From: Thiobacillus sp.
Lineage (GTDB): Bacteria > Pseudomonadota > Gammaproteobacteria > Burkholderiales > Thiobacillaceae
Assembly (NCBI GenBank): GCA_021166845.1
Contig: JAJPEP010000013.1
Span: 1-64,000, forward strand
Direction: 5' to 3'
Length of the DNA: 64,000 nucleotides
The notes beneath the pieces are model-generated. The model did no database searches. It was not told where the DNA came from and saw only the letters and a list, made by a program, of their open reading frames with translations. Made by a program: the position numbers and the translations under genes. Positions 1 through 8,241 of the stretch are shown piece after piece (positions within the stretch are counted from its first letter, which is position 1; every line of letters begins with the position of its first letter).

Positions 1-114
1 TAGGAGCGGCTTCAGCCGCGATGCGGGCGGTAGCCCGCAAAGGTGGCGCGGCAAGACCCTGGCGAGCATTTGCTCTTTGCGCCTTGCGGCGCATCGCGGC
101 TGAAGCCGCTCCTA
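1..114. repeat. REP-like nested palindrome
   Basis: Positions 1-24 and 91-114 form a perfect 24-bp inverted repeat (TAGGAGCGGCTT... against its exact reverse complement). The left arm contains its own short palindrome at 6-19 (GCGGCTTCAGCCGC), and another lies just inside it at 23-38 (GCGGGC-GGTA-GCCCGC). The same core, a GCGGCTNNAGCCGC palindrome followed by GCTCC(T/C)AC, recurs at 28699-28916, and the GCCGCTCCTACA end recurs near 42264. This is typical of a dispersed REP/REPIN-type intergenic element. The element may run on to the left of the window. A terminator role for an upstream gene cannot be excluded. Confidence 0.8.
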
Positions 115-390
115 CAGGGCTGGCCGACACCAACAAATAACTGTGAAAGAGCCTAATGCAATGGACCATCCCCACTGGTACACCCTTTGCTGTCCCCTTC
201 GGCACATAGAATGACTACCATGCAACCCAAGATCCCTACTCCGTTTTCCGCGAAGCATCACCTGGCCAACCCATACCGGGTTGAGGCGATCCTCCCCAGT
301 CTGGCAAGCCCAATGCGGGCGCATGCAATCTCGTCACCCTCGACAAATACCCAACAGCCCTGCACGCCGAAGTCGGCCCATTCCTGACCC
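115..390. other. Upstream region of wzm, no convincing gene
   Basis: This 276-base gap holds short open frames on both strands, but none has a ribosome binding site, a recognisable protein sequence, or codon use like the neighbours. A TAGAAT hexamer at 207-212 could be a -10 box, but the best TTG-type -35 candidate at 187-192 is only 14 bases away, so I do not call a promoter. It presumably carries the promoter of the wzm/wzt operon. Confidence 0.4.
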
Positions 391-1209
391 ATGCTCACCA
401 TCGCCAAAAACCTCTACGACTACCGCGAACTTATGGCCACGATCGCGTGGAGAAACATCACCCTGCGCTACAAACAGGCTTACCTCGGCATTGCCTGGGC
501 CATCCTCAAGCCGATCGCGCTGATGCTGATCTTCACCCTGGTCAAAAGCTTCGTCGGCATCGAAAGCGGCGAGATTCCCTATCCCATCCTGGTGTTCGCC
601 GCACTCATGCCGTGGACCTTCTTTCAGGAATCCGCCTCCGAAGGCGTCAGCAGCGTCGTCAGCAACACCGCGCTGATCAAGAAGATCTACTTTCCGCGCG
701 AGATCTTTCCCATCACCTCGGTCCTCACAAAGCTGGTCGAACTGGGCATCAGCTTCATCATCCTGGCGGGGCTGATGGCGTGGTACGGCATGATGCCCAC
801 ACTTTATATCCTGTGGGTTCCGCTCATCATCGCTTACACAATATTGGCCGCACTGACCATTGCCTTCGTCGGCGCGGCCGTCAACGTGTATTACCGCGAC
901 GTGGGCCAGGCCCTGCCCGTGGTGCTGTCGCTGCTGATGTATGCCTCGCCGGTCATCTATCCTCTGCAACTGGTCAAGGACAAGTTGCTGGTGCAACAGG
1001 CCGCGGGCGAATGGTCCAATGCGCTCTACACCCTGTACACCCTCAACCCCCTGGCCGGCATCATCGACGCCTTCCAGAGCGTTGTTCTGCGGGGCGCGCC
1101 GCCGGACCTGAACGCCATGATCCCCGGCGCCATCATGATCGCCATCCTGCTGCCGCTGAGCTACCTATACTTCAAGCGTGCTGAAAGCTATTTCGCCGAT
1201 GTTATCTGA
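391..1209 (+). CDS. wzm: ABC-2 type polysaccharide/O-antigen export permease
   Basis: The 272-residue integral membrane protein would be the channel subunit of an ABC exporter that moves a lipid-linked glycan across the inner membrane. It has the ABC-2 layout: an amphipathic N-terminus, then about six hydrophobic segments (near residues 30-52, 65-80, 105-128, 140-165, 178-195 and 243-260). A typical family stretch, KKIYFPREIFP, lies near residues 96-106 and would contact the ATPase. Length matches Wzm/KpsM-type permeases. The ATPase gene follows 14 bases downstream, which supports the pairing. No clear Shine-Dalgarno precedes the ATG. The substrate cannot be read from the permease. Confidence 0.93.
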   Translation: MLTIAKNLYDYRELMATIAWRNITLRYKQAYLGIAWAILKPIALMLIFTLVKSFVGIESGEIPYPILVFAALMPWTFFQESASEGVSSVVSNTALIKKIYFPREIFPITSVLTKLVELGISFIILAGLMAWYGMMPTLYILWVPLIIAYTILAALTIAFVGAAVNVYYRDVGQALPVVLSLLMYASPVIYPLQLVKDKLLVQQAAGEWSNALYTLYTLNPLAGIIDAFQSVVLRGAPPDLNAMIPGAIMIAILLPLSYLYFKRAESYFADVI

Positions 1210-1223
1210 ACCCGAAGAAACCC

Positions 1224-2510
1224 ATGCCCGTCATTGAAGCCAGAAACCTCACCAAGGAATACCAACTGGGAGCCATGCAGGGATTCAAGCAAACCCTGCT
1301 CAACACGGCTGCTCGCCTGACTGGAAAAAACGTTGAAGAGCTCCCGCTCTTCAAGGCGCTAAACGACGTCAGCTTTTCCATCGAGCAGGGCGAGGTGGTC
1401 GGCATCATCGGCCACAACGGCGCCGGCAAGAGCACCCTGTTGAAGATGCTGGCGAAGATCAGCACCCCTACCCGCGGCTCCGTAAAGGTCAACGGCCGCA
1501 TCGCTCCCTTGATCGAGGTTGGTGCGGGTTTCGTCCCCAACTTCACGGGTCGTGAAAACGTCTACCTCAACGGCGCCATCCTCGGCATGTCGCGAAAGGA
1601 GATCGACAAGAAGTTCGACGAAATCGTCGACTTCGCCGAGATGGCCGAATTCATCGACACTCCGGTCAAGCGCTACAGCTCCGGCATGCAGGTCAAGCTC
1701 GCCTTCGCTGTGGCGACCAGCGTCGACGCGGAAATCCTGATCGTTGACGAAGTTTTGGCGGTGGGGGATCTGGCCTTCCAGCGCAAGTGCTTTGATCGAA
1801 TGGAAGAATTCATCAAGGGGAGCGACAGAACCGTTCTGCTTGTCAGCCACAACATCCGTCAGGTCGAGCGCATTTGCTCCCGGGTCATCATGATGGACCA
1901 CGGCAGAGTCCTGGCCGATGACATGCCATTAAAGGTAAGCGATTTGTATTATCGTCAGAGCAACGAAAGGATCGAAAACTTCCACCAGACACAAGGCGCA
2001 AGAAGACCCGTCCAGTCAACAGGGGAAGTCGATTTGGTTTCTATCGATGTGCTAGATGAGCAAGGCCAAGTTACAAATTCGATCCCATCCGGAGGGACGC
2101 TGAGAGTCCGCGCAAAGCTCAATTTCAATCGCCACCTGGAACGCCCAGAAATCATTGTAGGCACGCATACCACTGACTTCTTCTACCTCAGTGCATCCTC
2201 AACAGCAACACTGGAAAACCAGCCCGACCTCGAAATCGGCAGTCATGAATTTGAGTACATCGTGTCAAGCTTCCCTTTGGTGTCCGGGCAATACGGCGTA
2301 CGCTGCGCCGTATTCGATCAGAACCGCCGCAACATCTTTGCGGGGGAGAGCCTGAAGACCTTCAATGTATTGGCGCCCCCACTCGAAGTCCGTGAGCCTC
2401 CAGCGCGCAAGCTCAATCTGCAAACCCAATGGCGAGTGGACGGCAAAGCATGCAAAGCCCTAGCCAACACAAGCCCCGAATTGGCAGCAAACTTGGATTC
2501 ATTCCAATAG
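1224..2510 (+). CDS. wzt: ABC exporter ATPase with C-terminal carbohydrate-binding domain
   Basis: This is the ATPase partner of the permease just upstream. The N-terminal domain (about residues 1-245) has Walker A GHNGAGKS (63-70), the signature YSSGMQ (151-156), Walker B ILIVDE (171-176) and an H-loop SHN near 208. Residues from about 265 to 428 form an extra domain of the Wzt C-terminal type, which in characterised systems recognises the capped end of the finished glycan before export. That implies the chain is completed and terminally modified in the cytoplasm. The DNA becomes more A+T-rich from about position 1930, in the part encoding the sugar-recognition domain, as expected where that domain is swapped along with the glycan genes. 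Confidence 0.93.
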   Translation: MPVIEARNLTKEYQLGAMQGFKQTLLNTAARLTGKNVEELPLFKALNDVSFSIEQGEVVGIIGHNGAGKSTLLKMLAKISTPTRGSVKVNGRIAPLIEVGAGFVPNFTGRENVYLNGAILGMSRKEIDKKFDEIVDFAEMAEFIDTPVKRYSSGMQVKLAFAVATSVDAEILIVDEVLAVGDLAFQRKCFDRMEEFIKGSDRTVLLVSHNIRQVERICSRVIMMDHGRVLADDMPLKVSDLYYRQSNERIENFHQTQGARRPVQSTGEVDLVSIDVLDEQGQVTNSIPSGGTLRVRAKLNFNRHLERPEIIVGTHTTDFFYLSASSTATLENQPDLEIGSHEFEYIVSSFPLVSGQYGVRCAVFDQNRRNIFAGESLKTFNVLAPPLEVREPPARKLNLQTQWRVDGKACKALANTSPELAANLDSFQ

Positions 2511-2546
2511 CGGTTTTTCTCTACTTATCTTTTTCGACAACCCAAC

Positions 2547-3293
2547 ATGTTCTTTATCCTCAGCACTGGCCGATGCGGTAGCACCTCAATCGAGGACTTT
2601 CTCAACCAGTCTCCAGATTGCCATTGCGTCCATGAGCCCGAACCACAACTTATTTCCGAGGCCACACTGTATGCTTATCGCCAATACGATCATGACAAAC
2701 TGGTGGAACAGCTCAAATCCTCGCGACCTTGTCTTGTTGGAGGAAAACAATACGGTGAGTCACACCCGAAATTGTCTTTCGTGTTTCCCGCACTAAATGA
2801 AGCGTTTCCCACGGCCAAGTATATCTGGCTGCTCCGGGACGGCCGGGATACCGTGTCTTCTTTTCATGCCCGCGGGTGGTATACAGGCTCCAAGGAATTG
2901 CACGAATGGGAGGCCTGGCGAATTCAGGGCGACAAGATAGGTGATTTTTCCCCGAGGGAATGGGCCAATGCCACCCCCTTCGAGAAGTGCTGCTGGTACT
3001 GGACATATGTTAATCGCAGTATCCAGCGCAGCCTTGATAGCGTTGCCGAGCACTCTTTGCGTGTGAGATTGGAAAAACTTCAAGAGTCTTCATCCACTCT
3101 ATTCGGATTCCTCGACTTGAAACCCCCATCTGCACCGACACTAATCACGGCCAACAGAGCCATGCCGCATCATAAACCTTTGAAGTACCCTGACTGGAGC
3201 AAAGATCGGGTGGCAATATTTATGGATTACTGTGGCGCAGCAATGGACGAGTGGTATCCAGGATGGCGTGAAGCCGAATCACCGCGGGCTTAA
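2547..3293 (+). CDS. Sulfotransferase-family protein
   Basis: The 248-residue protein starts with a beta-strand and P-loop-like 5'-phosphosulfate-binding motif, STGRCGSTS (6-14). The second PAPS-contacting motif, RDGRDTVSS, lies at 97-105. Together these place it in the PAPS-dependent sulfotransferase superfamily, which transfers sulfate to hydroxyl or amino groups of sugars and lipids. There is no signal peptide, so it is probably cytoplasmic and acts on a glycan precursor. It follows wzt by 36 bases and precedes a methyltransferase-like gene, which fits a glycan-modifying role. The actual acceptor is unknown. No Shine-Dalgarno is evident. The region is more A+T-rich than the window average. 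Confidence 0.8.
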   Translation: MFFILSTGRCGSTSIEDFLNQSPDCHCVHEPEPQLISEATLYAYRQYDHDKLVEQLKSSRPCLVGGKQYGESHPKLSFVFPALNEAFPTAKYIWLLRDGRDTVSSFHARGWYTGSKELHEWEAWRIQGDKIGDFSPREWANATPFEKCCWYWTYVNRSIQRSLDSVAEHSLRVRLEKLQESSSTLFGFLDLKPPSAPTLITANRAMPHHKPLKYPDWSKDRVAIFMDYCGAAMDEWYPGWREAESPRA

Positions 3294-3328
3294 TTGAGAT
3301 TTCCATTCTTAATCCACTCAATACAAAT

Positions 3329-4126
3329 ATGCCCTCTTCTATGACATATAGCCTGCTTGCTGTCGCGCTCGCCCTGTCCCTACTCATCCTCGCAATATTG
3401 ACAGCTATTGCATTCAAGCTGCGCGGGTGGTTTTGGAATATTCATACCGACATCGCCAGTTTACACAGGGCACTCGAAGCGTCTAAAGAGGAGGTTAGGG
3501 CGAGGATTGCCGCCGCCACGCTCGAAATAATTAATGCAAACTCTCTCAATCAGTTGGGACAGACGTTTCCGGTGTTCCTCGGCGGCTGGAGTGTCGATGC
3601 CTTTCTAGGACGCTGGCTGATACAACATTTGGTGGAAGAACGTCCGAAGTGCATCCTTGAACTTGGCTCAGGTAGTTCTACCGTTCTCATCGCCCGCAGT
3701 CTTCAGCTGTTAGGCGAAGCCGATACTGCCCACATAGTGGTCGACCATGAGGTCAAGTATCTGGGTATAACCCGAGATATTTCGCAACTGAATGGCGTGG
3801 CAGACAACGTCGAATTCCTACATTGCCCGCTGGAAAATTATGCGTCGGTTGATAAACTTTGGTACGGCGGCCTTATTGAAAGGCTTGGCGCGCACAAGAT
3901 CGACTTGCTGATTATTGATGGCCCGCCTGGACCATTGCAGCCCATGTCTCGCTATCCCGCACTCCCTCTTCTCATGGAACACCTTGCGGAACATTGCACG
4001 ATCGTCTTGGATGATGCAGTTCGCGAGGAAGAACAGGAAATTGCCCGCCGCTGGATAAATGAAAATCCAGGCTTTGAGCTGACGGTATCCTTTGACGGAC
4101 ATGGTCTAGCCATTTTGAAACGTTAA
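3329..4126 (+). CDS. Membrane-anchored SAM-methyltransferase-like protein
   Basis: The 265-residue protein has one N-terminal hydrophobic helix (about residues 7-30), a charged linker of about 35 residues, and a class I Rossmann-fold methyltransferase domain. The SAM-binding motif I reads LELGSGSS near residue 111, and DGPPGP appears near 194, as in the Methyltransferase_24 group. It lies between a sulfotransferase and a glycosyltransferase, so it may methylate a sugar in the glycan. With the N-terminus as membrane anchor, the domain most likely faces the cytoplasm, where SAM is found. A second methyltransferase-like protein at 20610 shares the GSG-ST motif. The substrate is unknown. Confidence 0.65.
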   Translation: MPSSMTYSLLAVALALSLLILAILTAIAFKLRGWFWNIHTDIASLHRALEASKEEVRARIAAATLEIINANSLNQLGQTFPVFLGGWSVDAFLGRWLIQHLVEERPKCILELGSGSSTVLIARSLQLLGEADTAHIVVDHEVKYLGITRDISQLNGVADNVEFLHCPLENYASVDKLWYGGLIERLGAHKIDLLIIDGPPGPLQPMSRYPALPLLMEHLAEHCTIVLDDAVREEEQEIARRWINENPGFELTVSFDGHGLAILKR

Positions 4127-4235
4127 CGCGGGTGGTCAATGGAGTAGCGGCAAAGCAGGCCAGCGAACGGCTCCCCAGCCTGCCTCTTTTGGGACGACGA
4201 AGGGACTCTGGACGACGGTTAGCGTTTTGATATTT

Positions 4236-5369
4236 ATGAAAACAAACATTGTCATGTTCTGGTTCATGAACGATTGGGGTAAATTCGGTCGCGCCTACGA
4301 GAACATTGCCGAGAACCTGGCGACGCACCATGACATCGGGCGGGTGCTTTGCATTCTGCCCCCTAAAGTGATTCCCGCAGGGAAGTATTCCTGGCCTTTT
4401 GTTATAAACAAGCTTTCACCAAAACTCATCGTACTCCGCCAAGCGACACGACTCGTTCCTGAAAATCGCGCGCCGTTTCGACTAAGGGTCTGGGTGAACA
4501 GCGCCTTGCCCGGCTTCACCTTTCGTATGGTATTGAAGTTCTTGCGGTTCACCAAACGAAATACTTTGCTCTGGCTATATCCGCCTCATCGCCACATCGA
4601 AACCCTCCTCAGCTCGGTGCCTCATTTCAAGACCATCGTTCAGGTCGTCGACAACAATTCACACATGGAATCGGTTGACGAAGAGTATCGGCACTTTTCC
4701 AGGATTCAGTATGAATCCCTTGTGAAACAAGCGGATGAAGTCATTGTCTCCTCCGACGCGAACTATCAGGTTTTTTCGAAATTGAATCCCCGTTGCCACA
4801 AATTTGAAAATGCAGTGGACCGGATATTCCTGGCTCAAGCATCCGACTTGCCTTCACGCACCAAACACGCGAGACCGCGTCTCGGATATGTCGGATGGAT
4901 TTCCGAGAGAACGGATGCGAACTTGCTATTACATCTTGCGAAGGAGAGGCCGGATTACGACCTCATTCTGGCCGGTCCCGTCGGAGAGTCCGCCGATATT
5001 TCCGAGCTTGTGTCCCTGCCGAATGTGTCCTGGTGCGGCCCGGTCTTGTATCGTGATGTGCCCGCTTTTCTGGCATCTGTAGATGTCTGCCTTATTCCAC
5101 ATCGGGATACTCCTTATAGCAAGAGCATGAGTCCGCTGAAACTGTTTCAGTATCTGGGTTCCGGTCGGCCGATCGTGTCCACGCGAGTCGCAGGCATAGA
5201 AAGATGGAGGCATCTTGTGCAAGTTGCGGATAGCTACGAAGAGTTTGTAGAGGGTGTCGATAGATCGATCGAATTCGAAACGCTGGAGCATAGCAAGGCG
5301 CGCATCCAGGCCGCAACGCTGGAGACCTGGGACCGGCGTGTGGGCGAAATGGTGGTGGCGGTGATATAA
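4236..5369 (+). CDS. GT4-like glycosyltransferase
   Basis: The 377-residue protein resembles GT-B fold transferases. Its C-terminal half has GYVGWISER (sugar-nucleotide domain start), FLASVDVCLIPHR and PLKLFQYLGSGRPIVSTRVAG, in the place where GT4 enzymes bind the nucleotide sugar. The usual EX7E motif is not clean here, the first acid being replaced within SMSPLKLFQYL. This resembles the TuaH-like branch. I chose the ATG at 4236; an in-frame TTG lies nine bases upstream. The 109-base gap upstream has no gene. Donor and acceptor are unknown. Confidence 0.75.
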   Translation: MKTNIVMFWFMNDWGKFGRAYENIAENLATHHDIGRVLCILPPKVIPAGKYSWPFVINKLSPKLIVLRQATRLVPENRAPFRLRVWVNSALPGFTFRMVLKFLRFTKRNTLLWLYPPHRHIETLLSSVPHFKTIVQVVDNNSHMESVDEEYRHFSRIQYESLVKQADEVIVSSDANYQVFSKLNPRCHKFENAVDRIFLAQASDLPSRTKHARPRLGYVGWISERTDANLLLHLAKERPDYDLILAGPVGESADISELVSLPNVSWCGPVLYRDVPAFLASVDVCLIPHRDTPYSKSMSPLKLFQYLGSGRPIVSTRVAGIERWRHLVQVADSYEEFVEGVDRSIEFETLEHSKARIQAATLETWDRRVGEMVVAVI

Positions 5370-5470
5370 ATCCCAATTATGTAAACCAAAAAAGCATATT
5401 AGATTCATTCTTGATACTCGGCGGATGAGTAATCAAGCTATTTAAGAACCTAGCCAGAGGGACAGTTTTC

Positions 5471-7144
5471 ATGTCAGATGTGGTGGTGCGCGTGGCCCTG
5501 TTTGCCATGAAGCGAATTGCCTTTGGTCTAATAAAACTTTCGCTTCTTCTCATTGCCCTATCTGCGATAGCCGAAGACATGCCTCCGCGGCAATGGCGCG
5601 TGTCCGAACTGGTATTTACCGCCCGTGAGGAACATGTTTCGCCCATGTCATTGAACCTGACCGCAAATTTTGTTGGGCCCGGTGGCGTTCAGTACGAAGT
5701 TCCCGGGTTCTGGGATGGGGGAAATACCTGGCGGGTCCGCTTTTCTCCCCCCGCTCCCGGCGAATGGCGCTATCGCACTGCGGCGGCAGACAGCGGGGAT
5801 TCTGGGCTGGACGCGCAGACCGGCTCGTTTACGGCGCAGCGTGCCAGTGGTGTCAATCCCCTTTTTGTCCACGGGGGATTTCTTCGGGTTTCTCCAAGCA
5901 AGCGCTACCTCACCTATTCCGATGGAACGCCATTTTTCTGGTTGGGCGATACATGGTGGTACTGCCCAGGGAAGCTTTGTCCTATCGTCGGCTCATATGG
6001 GGGCCCTGGTGAATCGATGTTCAAGACCCTTGTAGATGCGCGGAAAGAACAAGGCTATACGGTTGCACAAATGCTGTTTGCTGGTTTACCTAAGGAAATG
6101 CCGGCATTGTTTAGTCCTCAGCAATGGAGGGAACGGGAGATTCGCCAATGGCGCATGATGGATGATTACTTCGTCTATGCCAATCAGCAGAGCATCGTTC
6201 CTTTCATTGGCATCGGGTTCTCCAAACCCCTCAATGAACCAGGTCTCGATGATTTGAAGCGGCTTTGGCGCTATGTTGTGGCCCGGTATGGCGCGTTTGC
6301 CGTGGGCTGGCTCATCGCTGGTGAATACAACAAGGACCACAAACAAGCGCGGGTAGAAAAACTCATGAGCCTGGGCCAATTCATCAAGGACATCGATCCT
6401 TACAGGCGCGCCATGAGCATTCACCCCTGGGTATATAAGAAAGACAAGCGGCAAGCGTGGGATCAACCCTGGCATGACTTCATCATGCTGCAGTGCGGCC
6501 ACAAGGACTGGGCTTTCAAGGGGGGGCCGCCGCCCACTTCTCTCTATCTGGACATATACCACCGCCGTCCTCGCAAACCGCTGCTCGAGGACGAGTGCGA
6601 TTATGAGGGTATCAAGGACATCGACGCGCAGCGGGTTCGATTGGTCGCGTATCGTGCGATTCAGTCGGGATCATTCGGTTTTACTTATGGCGCACACGGC
6701 ATTTGGCATCCCCTCCAGTCGTATGGCGAACGCCGGTTGACTCATTACGGGAATCCGGTTCCGTGGTGGGACGCGCTGGCCCGCCCAGGCGGCGCCCAGA
6801 TGGGCCACGTGCGACGGTTGTATGAGTCGGTCGACTGGTGGAAGCTTGAGCCGCGGCCGGACGCAGTGACTGCTACCGGGAACCTCCCCGAGAACAGGCA
6901 AGTGCTCGCCAAGGGCTTTGAAGACCGGCTTTTCGTGATTTACATACCATCGGATATTGAACCGGACAGCGAGCTCACGTTGCAAGGCACCAGCAGCCGC
7001 CTTCGATACAACATGACCTGGTTCAATCCCAGGGAAGGGAAATTCGAACAAATACCTCGTCGGCTGAATGGTTCACCAGGCAAGCTACTACTTCCTTCAA
7101 GACCTGATGATCAAGACTGGGTACTCGTTATGAGTGCCGACTAG
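5471..7144 (+). CDS. Secreted apiosidase-like glycoside hydrolase (DUF5060-DUF4038)
   Basis: The 557-residue protein has a signal peptide (basic residues 14-15, hydrophobic 16-33, cleavage near AIAE). It is followed by an immunoglobulin-like DUF5060 domain (about 38-122), a TIM-barrel DUF4038 domain (about 130-455; FFWLGDTWW at 155-163, GEYN at 284-287, LLEDE at 371-375) and a small C-terminal beta domain. This architecture is that of GH140-type apiosidases and related putative endoglucanases. Secretion and its place in a glycan-export cluster suggest it trims or remodels the exported polymer rather than feeding on plant material; this is inference. An AGAGGGA ribosome binding site eight bases upstream supports the ATG at 5471. 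A second ATG at 5507 would give a more normal signal peptide. Confidence 0.78.
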   Translation: MSDVVVRVALFAMKRIAFGLIKLSLLLIALSAIAEDMPPRQWRVSELVFTAREEHVSPMSLNLTANFVGPGGVQYEVPGFWDGGNTWRVRFSPPAPGEWRYRTAAADSGDSGLDAQTGSFTAQRASGVNPLFVHGGFLRVSPSKRYLTYSDGTPFFWLGDTWWYCPGKLCPIVGSYGGPGESMFKTLVDARKEQGYTVAQMLFAGLPKEMPALFSPQQWREREIRQWRMMDDYFVYANQQSIVPFIGIGFSKPLNEPGLDDLKRLWRYVVARYGAFAVGWLIAGEYNKDHKQARVEKLMSLGQFIKDIDPYRRAMSIHPWVYKKDKRQAWDQPWHDFIMLQCGHKDWAFKGGPPPTSLYLDIYHRRPRKPLLEDECDYEGIKDIDAQRVRLVAYRAIQSGSFGFTYGAHGIWHPLQSYGERRLTHYGNPVPWWDALARPGGAQMGHVRRLYESVDWWKLEPRPDAVTATGNLPENRQVLAKGFEDRLFVIYIPSDIEPDSELTLQGTSSRLRYNMTWFNPREGKFEQIPRRLNGSPGKLLLPSRPDDQDWVLVMSAD

Positions 7145-7241
7145 CCGACATGACACACTATAAGAATGAGAAGCTTGAAATGAGATTGGACAATCCAAAA
7201 GTGAGTGTGCCGATCGCCGGGCTGACCGCAGGCAACGAGCA

Positions 7242-8210
7242 ATGACTGCCCCCGTCGTCAGCATCCTGATGCCTGTTTTCAATGGCGCAGCCTATGTTGG
7301 CCAAGCCATCGAATCGGCGCTCGCCCAGTCTTACCCCGACTTTGAACTCATCATCGTCAACGACGGATCGACCGACAACAGCGCCGAAGTGATCCGCCCC
7401 TATCTCGCAGACCCACGGATCACGTACTTCGAGCAGCCGAATGGTGGCGTGGCCGCGGCCAGAAACGCTGCAATCCGCGTGGCGCACGGACGTTACATCG
7501 GCTTTCTGGATCAGGACGATCTCTGGTTGCCCGAGAAACTGAATCTCCAGGTGCAATATCTGCATGAGCACCCTGACGTCGGCCTGGTTCACGCCAATCA
7601 AAGCTACATCGATTCCGACGGCCGGCACACCCGCCTCCCCTTTGACGATGGGTTCGCCAGTGTCAGCGGCTGGTGTTTCAGGGACCTGTTCATCAGAAAC
7701 CGGATCGCCGTGCTGACCCTCCTGGCAAGAAAGTTCGCCCTGGATAGCGTCGGTCCCCTGAACGAGACCATACCCGGTGGTGACGATTACGAAATGTGGA
7801 TGCGAATCAGCAAACATTTTCCGATCGGTCACATGGACCAGGTCCTGGCGCACTATCGGACACATGGGAGCAATGTAAGCAACGATAATTTCAGGATGAC
7901 CCGGACGGACCTGGGCGCCATCCAATCCATATTGCGGAGATACCCGGAAGCGAGGAAGGAGCTTGGCGCAGACGTTGTGGACGCCCGTCTTTTCGAGCTG
8001 AATTATCAGCTGGGGGGCTGGTATATGTGGAAAGCGCAGGACCACGCCAGCGCCAGACATCATTACTGGCAAGCCATCCGGGCCCGGCCGTTTCACCTTA
8101 AAAGCTATCGGCGGTTTGTTTGGTGCGGCCTGAACGATTCGCAGCGGCGGATGCTGAGCTGGTACTGGCAGAGACTCAAGACCGCGCTGCGTATCGCGCC
8201 GCGTACATGA
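7242..8210 (+). CDS. GT2-family glycosyltransferase
   Basis: The 322-residue protein has the GT-A fold of family 2: SILMPVFNGA at the N-terminus, the VNDGSTDNS nucleotide-binding loop (39-47) and a metal-binding DQDD (90-93). GGDDYEMWMR near 179-188 forms the acceptor-side ED-type motif. There are no membrane helices, so it acts in the cytoplasm on a lipid-linked acceptor. The 97-base gap to the preceding hydrolase holds no gene. The start lacks a good Shine-Dalgarno, but the homologous N-terminus begins directly here. Sugar specificity cannot be assigned. Confidence 0.87.
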   Translation: MTAPVVSILMPVFNGAAYVGQAIESALAQSYPDFELIIVNDGSTDNSAEVIRPYLADPRITYFEQPNGGVAAARNAAIRVAHGRYIGFLDQDDLWLPEKLNLQVQYLHEHPDVGLVHANQSYIDSDGRHTRLPFDDGFASVSGWCFRDLFIRNRIAVLTLLARKFALDSVGPLNETIPGGDDYEMWMRISKHFPIGHMDQVLAHYRTHGSNVSNDNFRMTRTDLGAIQSILRRYPEARKELGADVVDARLFELNYQLGGWYMWKAQDHASARHHYWQAIRARPFHLKSYRRFVWCGLNDSQRRMLSWYWQRLKTALRIAPRT

Positions 8211-8241
8211 AACTGATGGGGATTCAGGTTATGGAGTCAGG

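Noticed and set aside
187-387. A 66-residue open frame upstream of wzm
   Set aside because: No ribosome binding site, no family-like sequence, and an overlapping open frame of equal quality in another phase.
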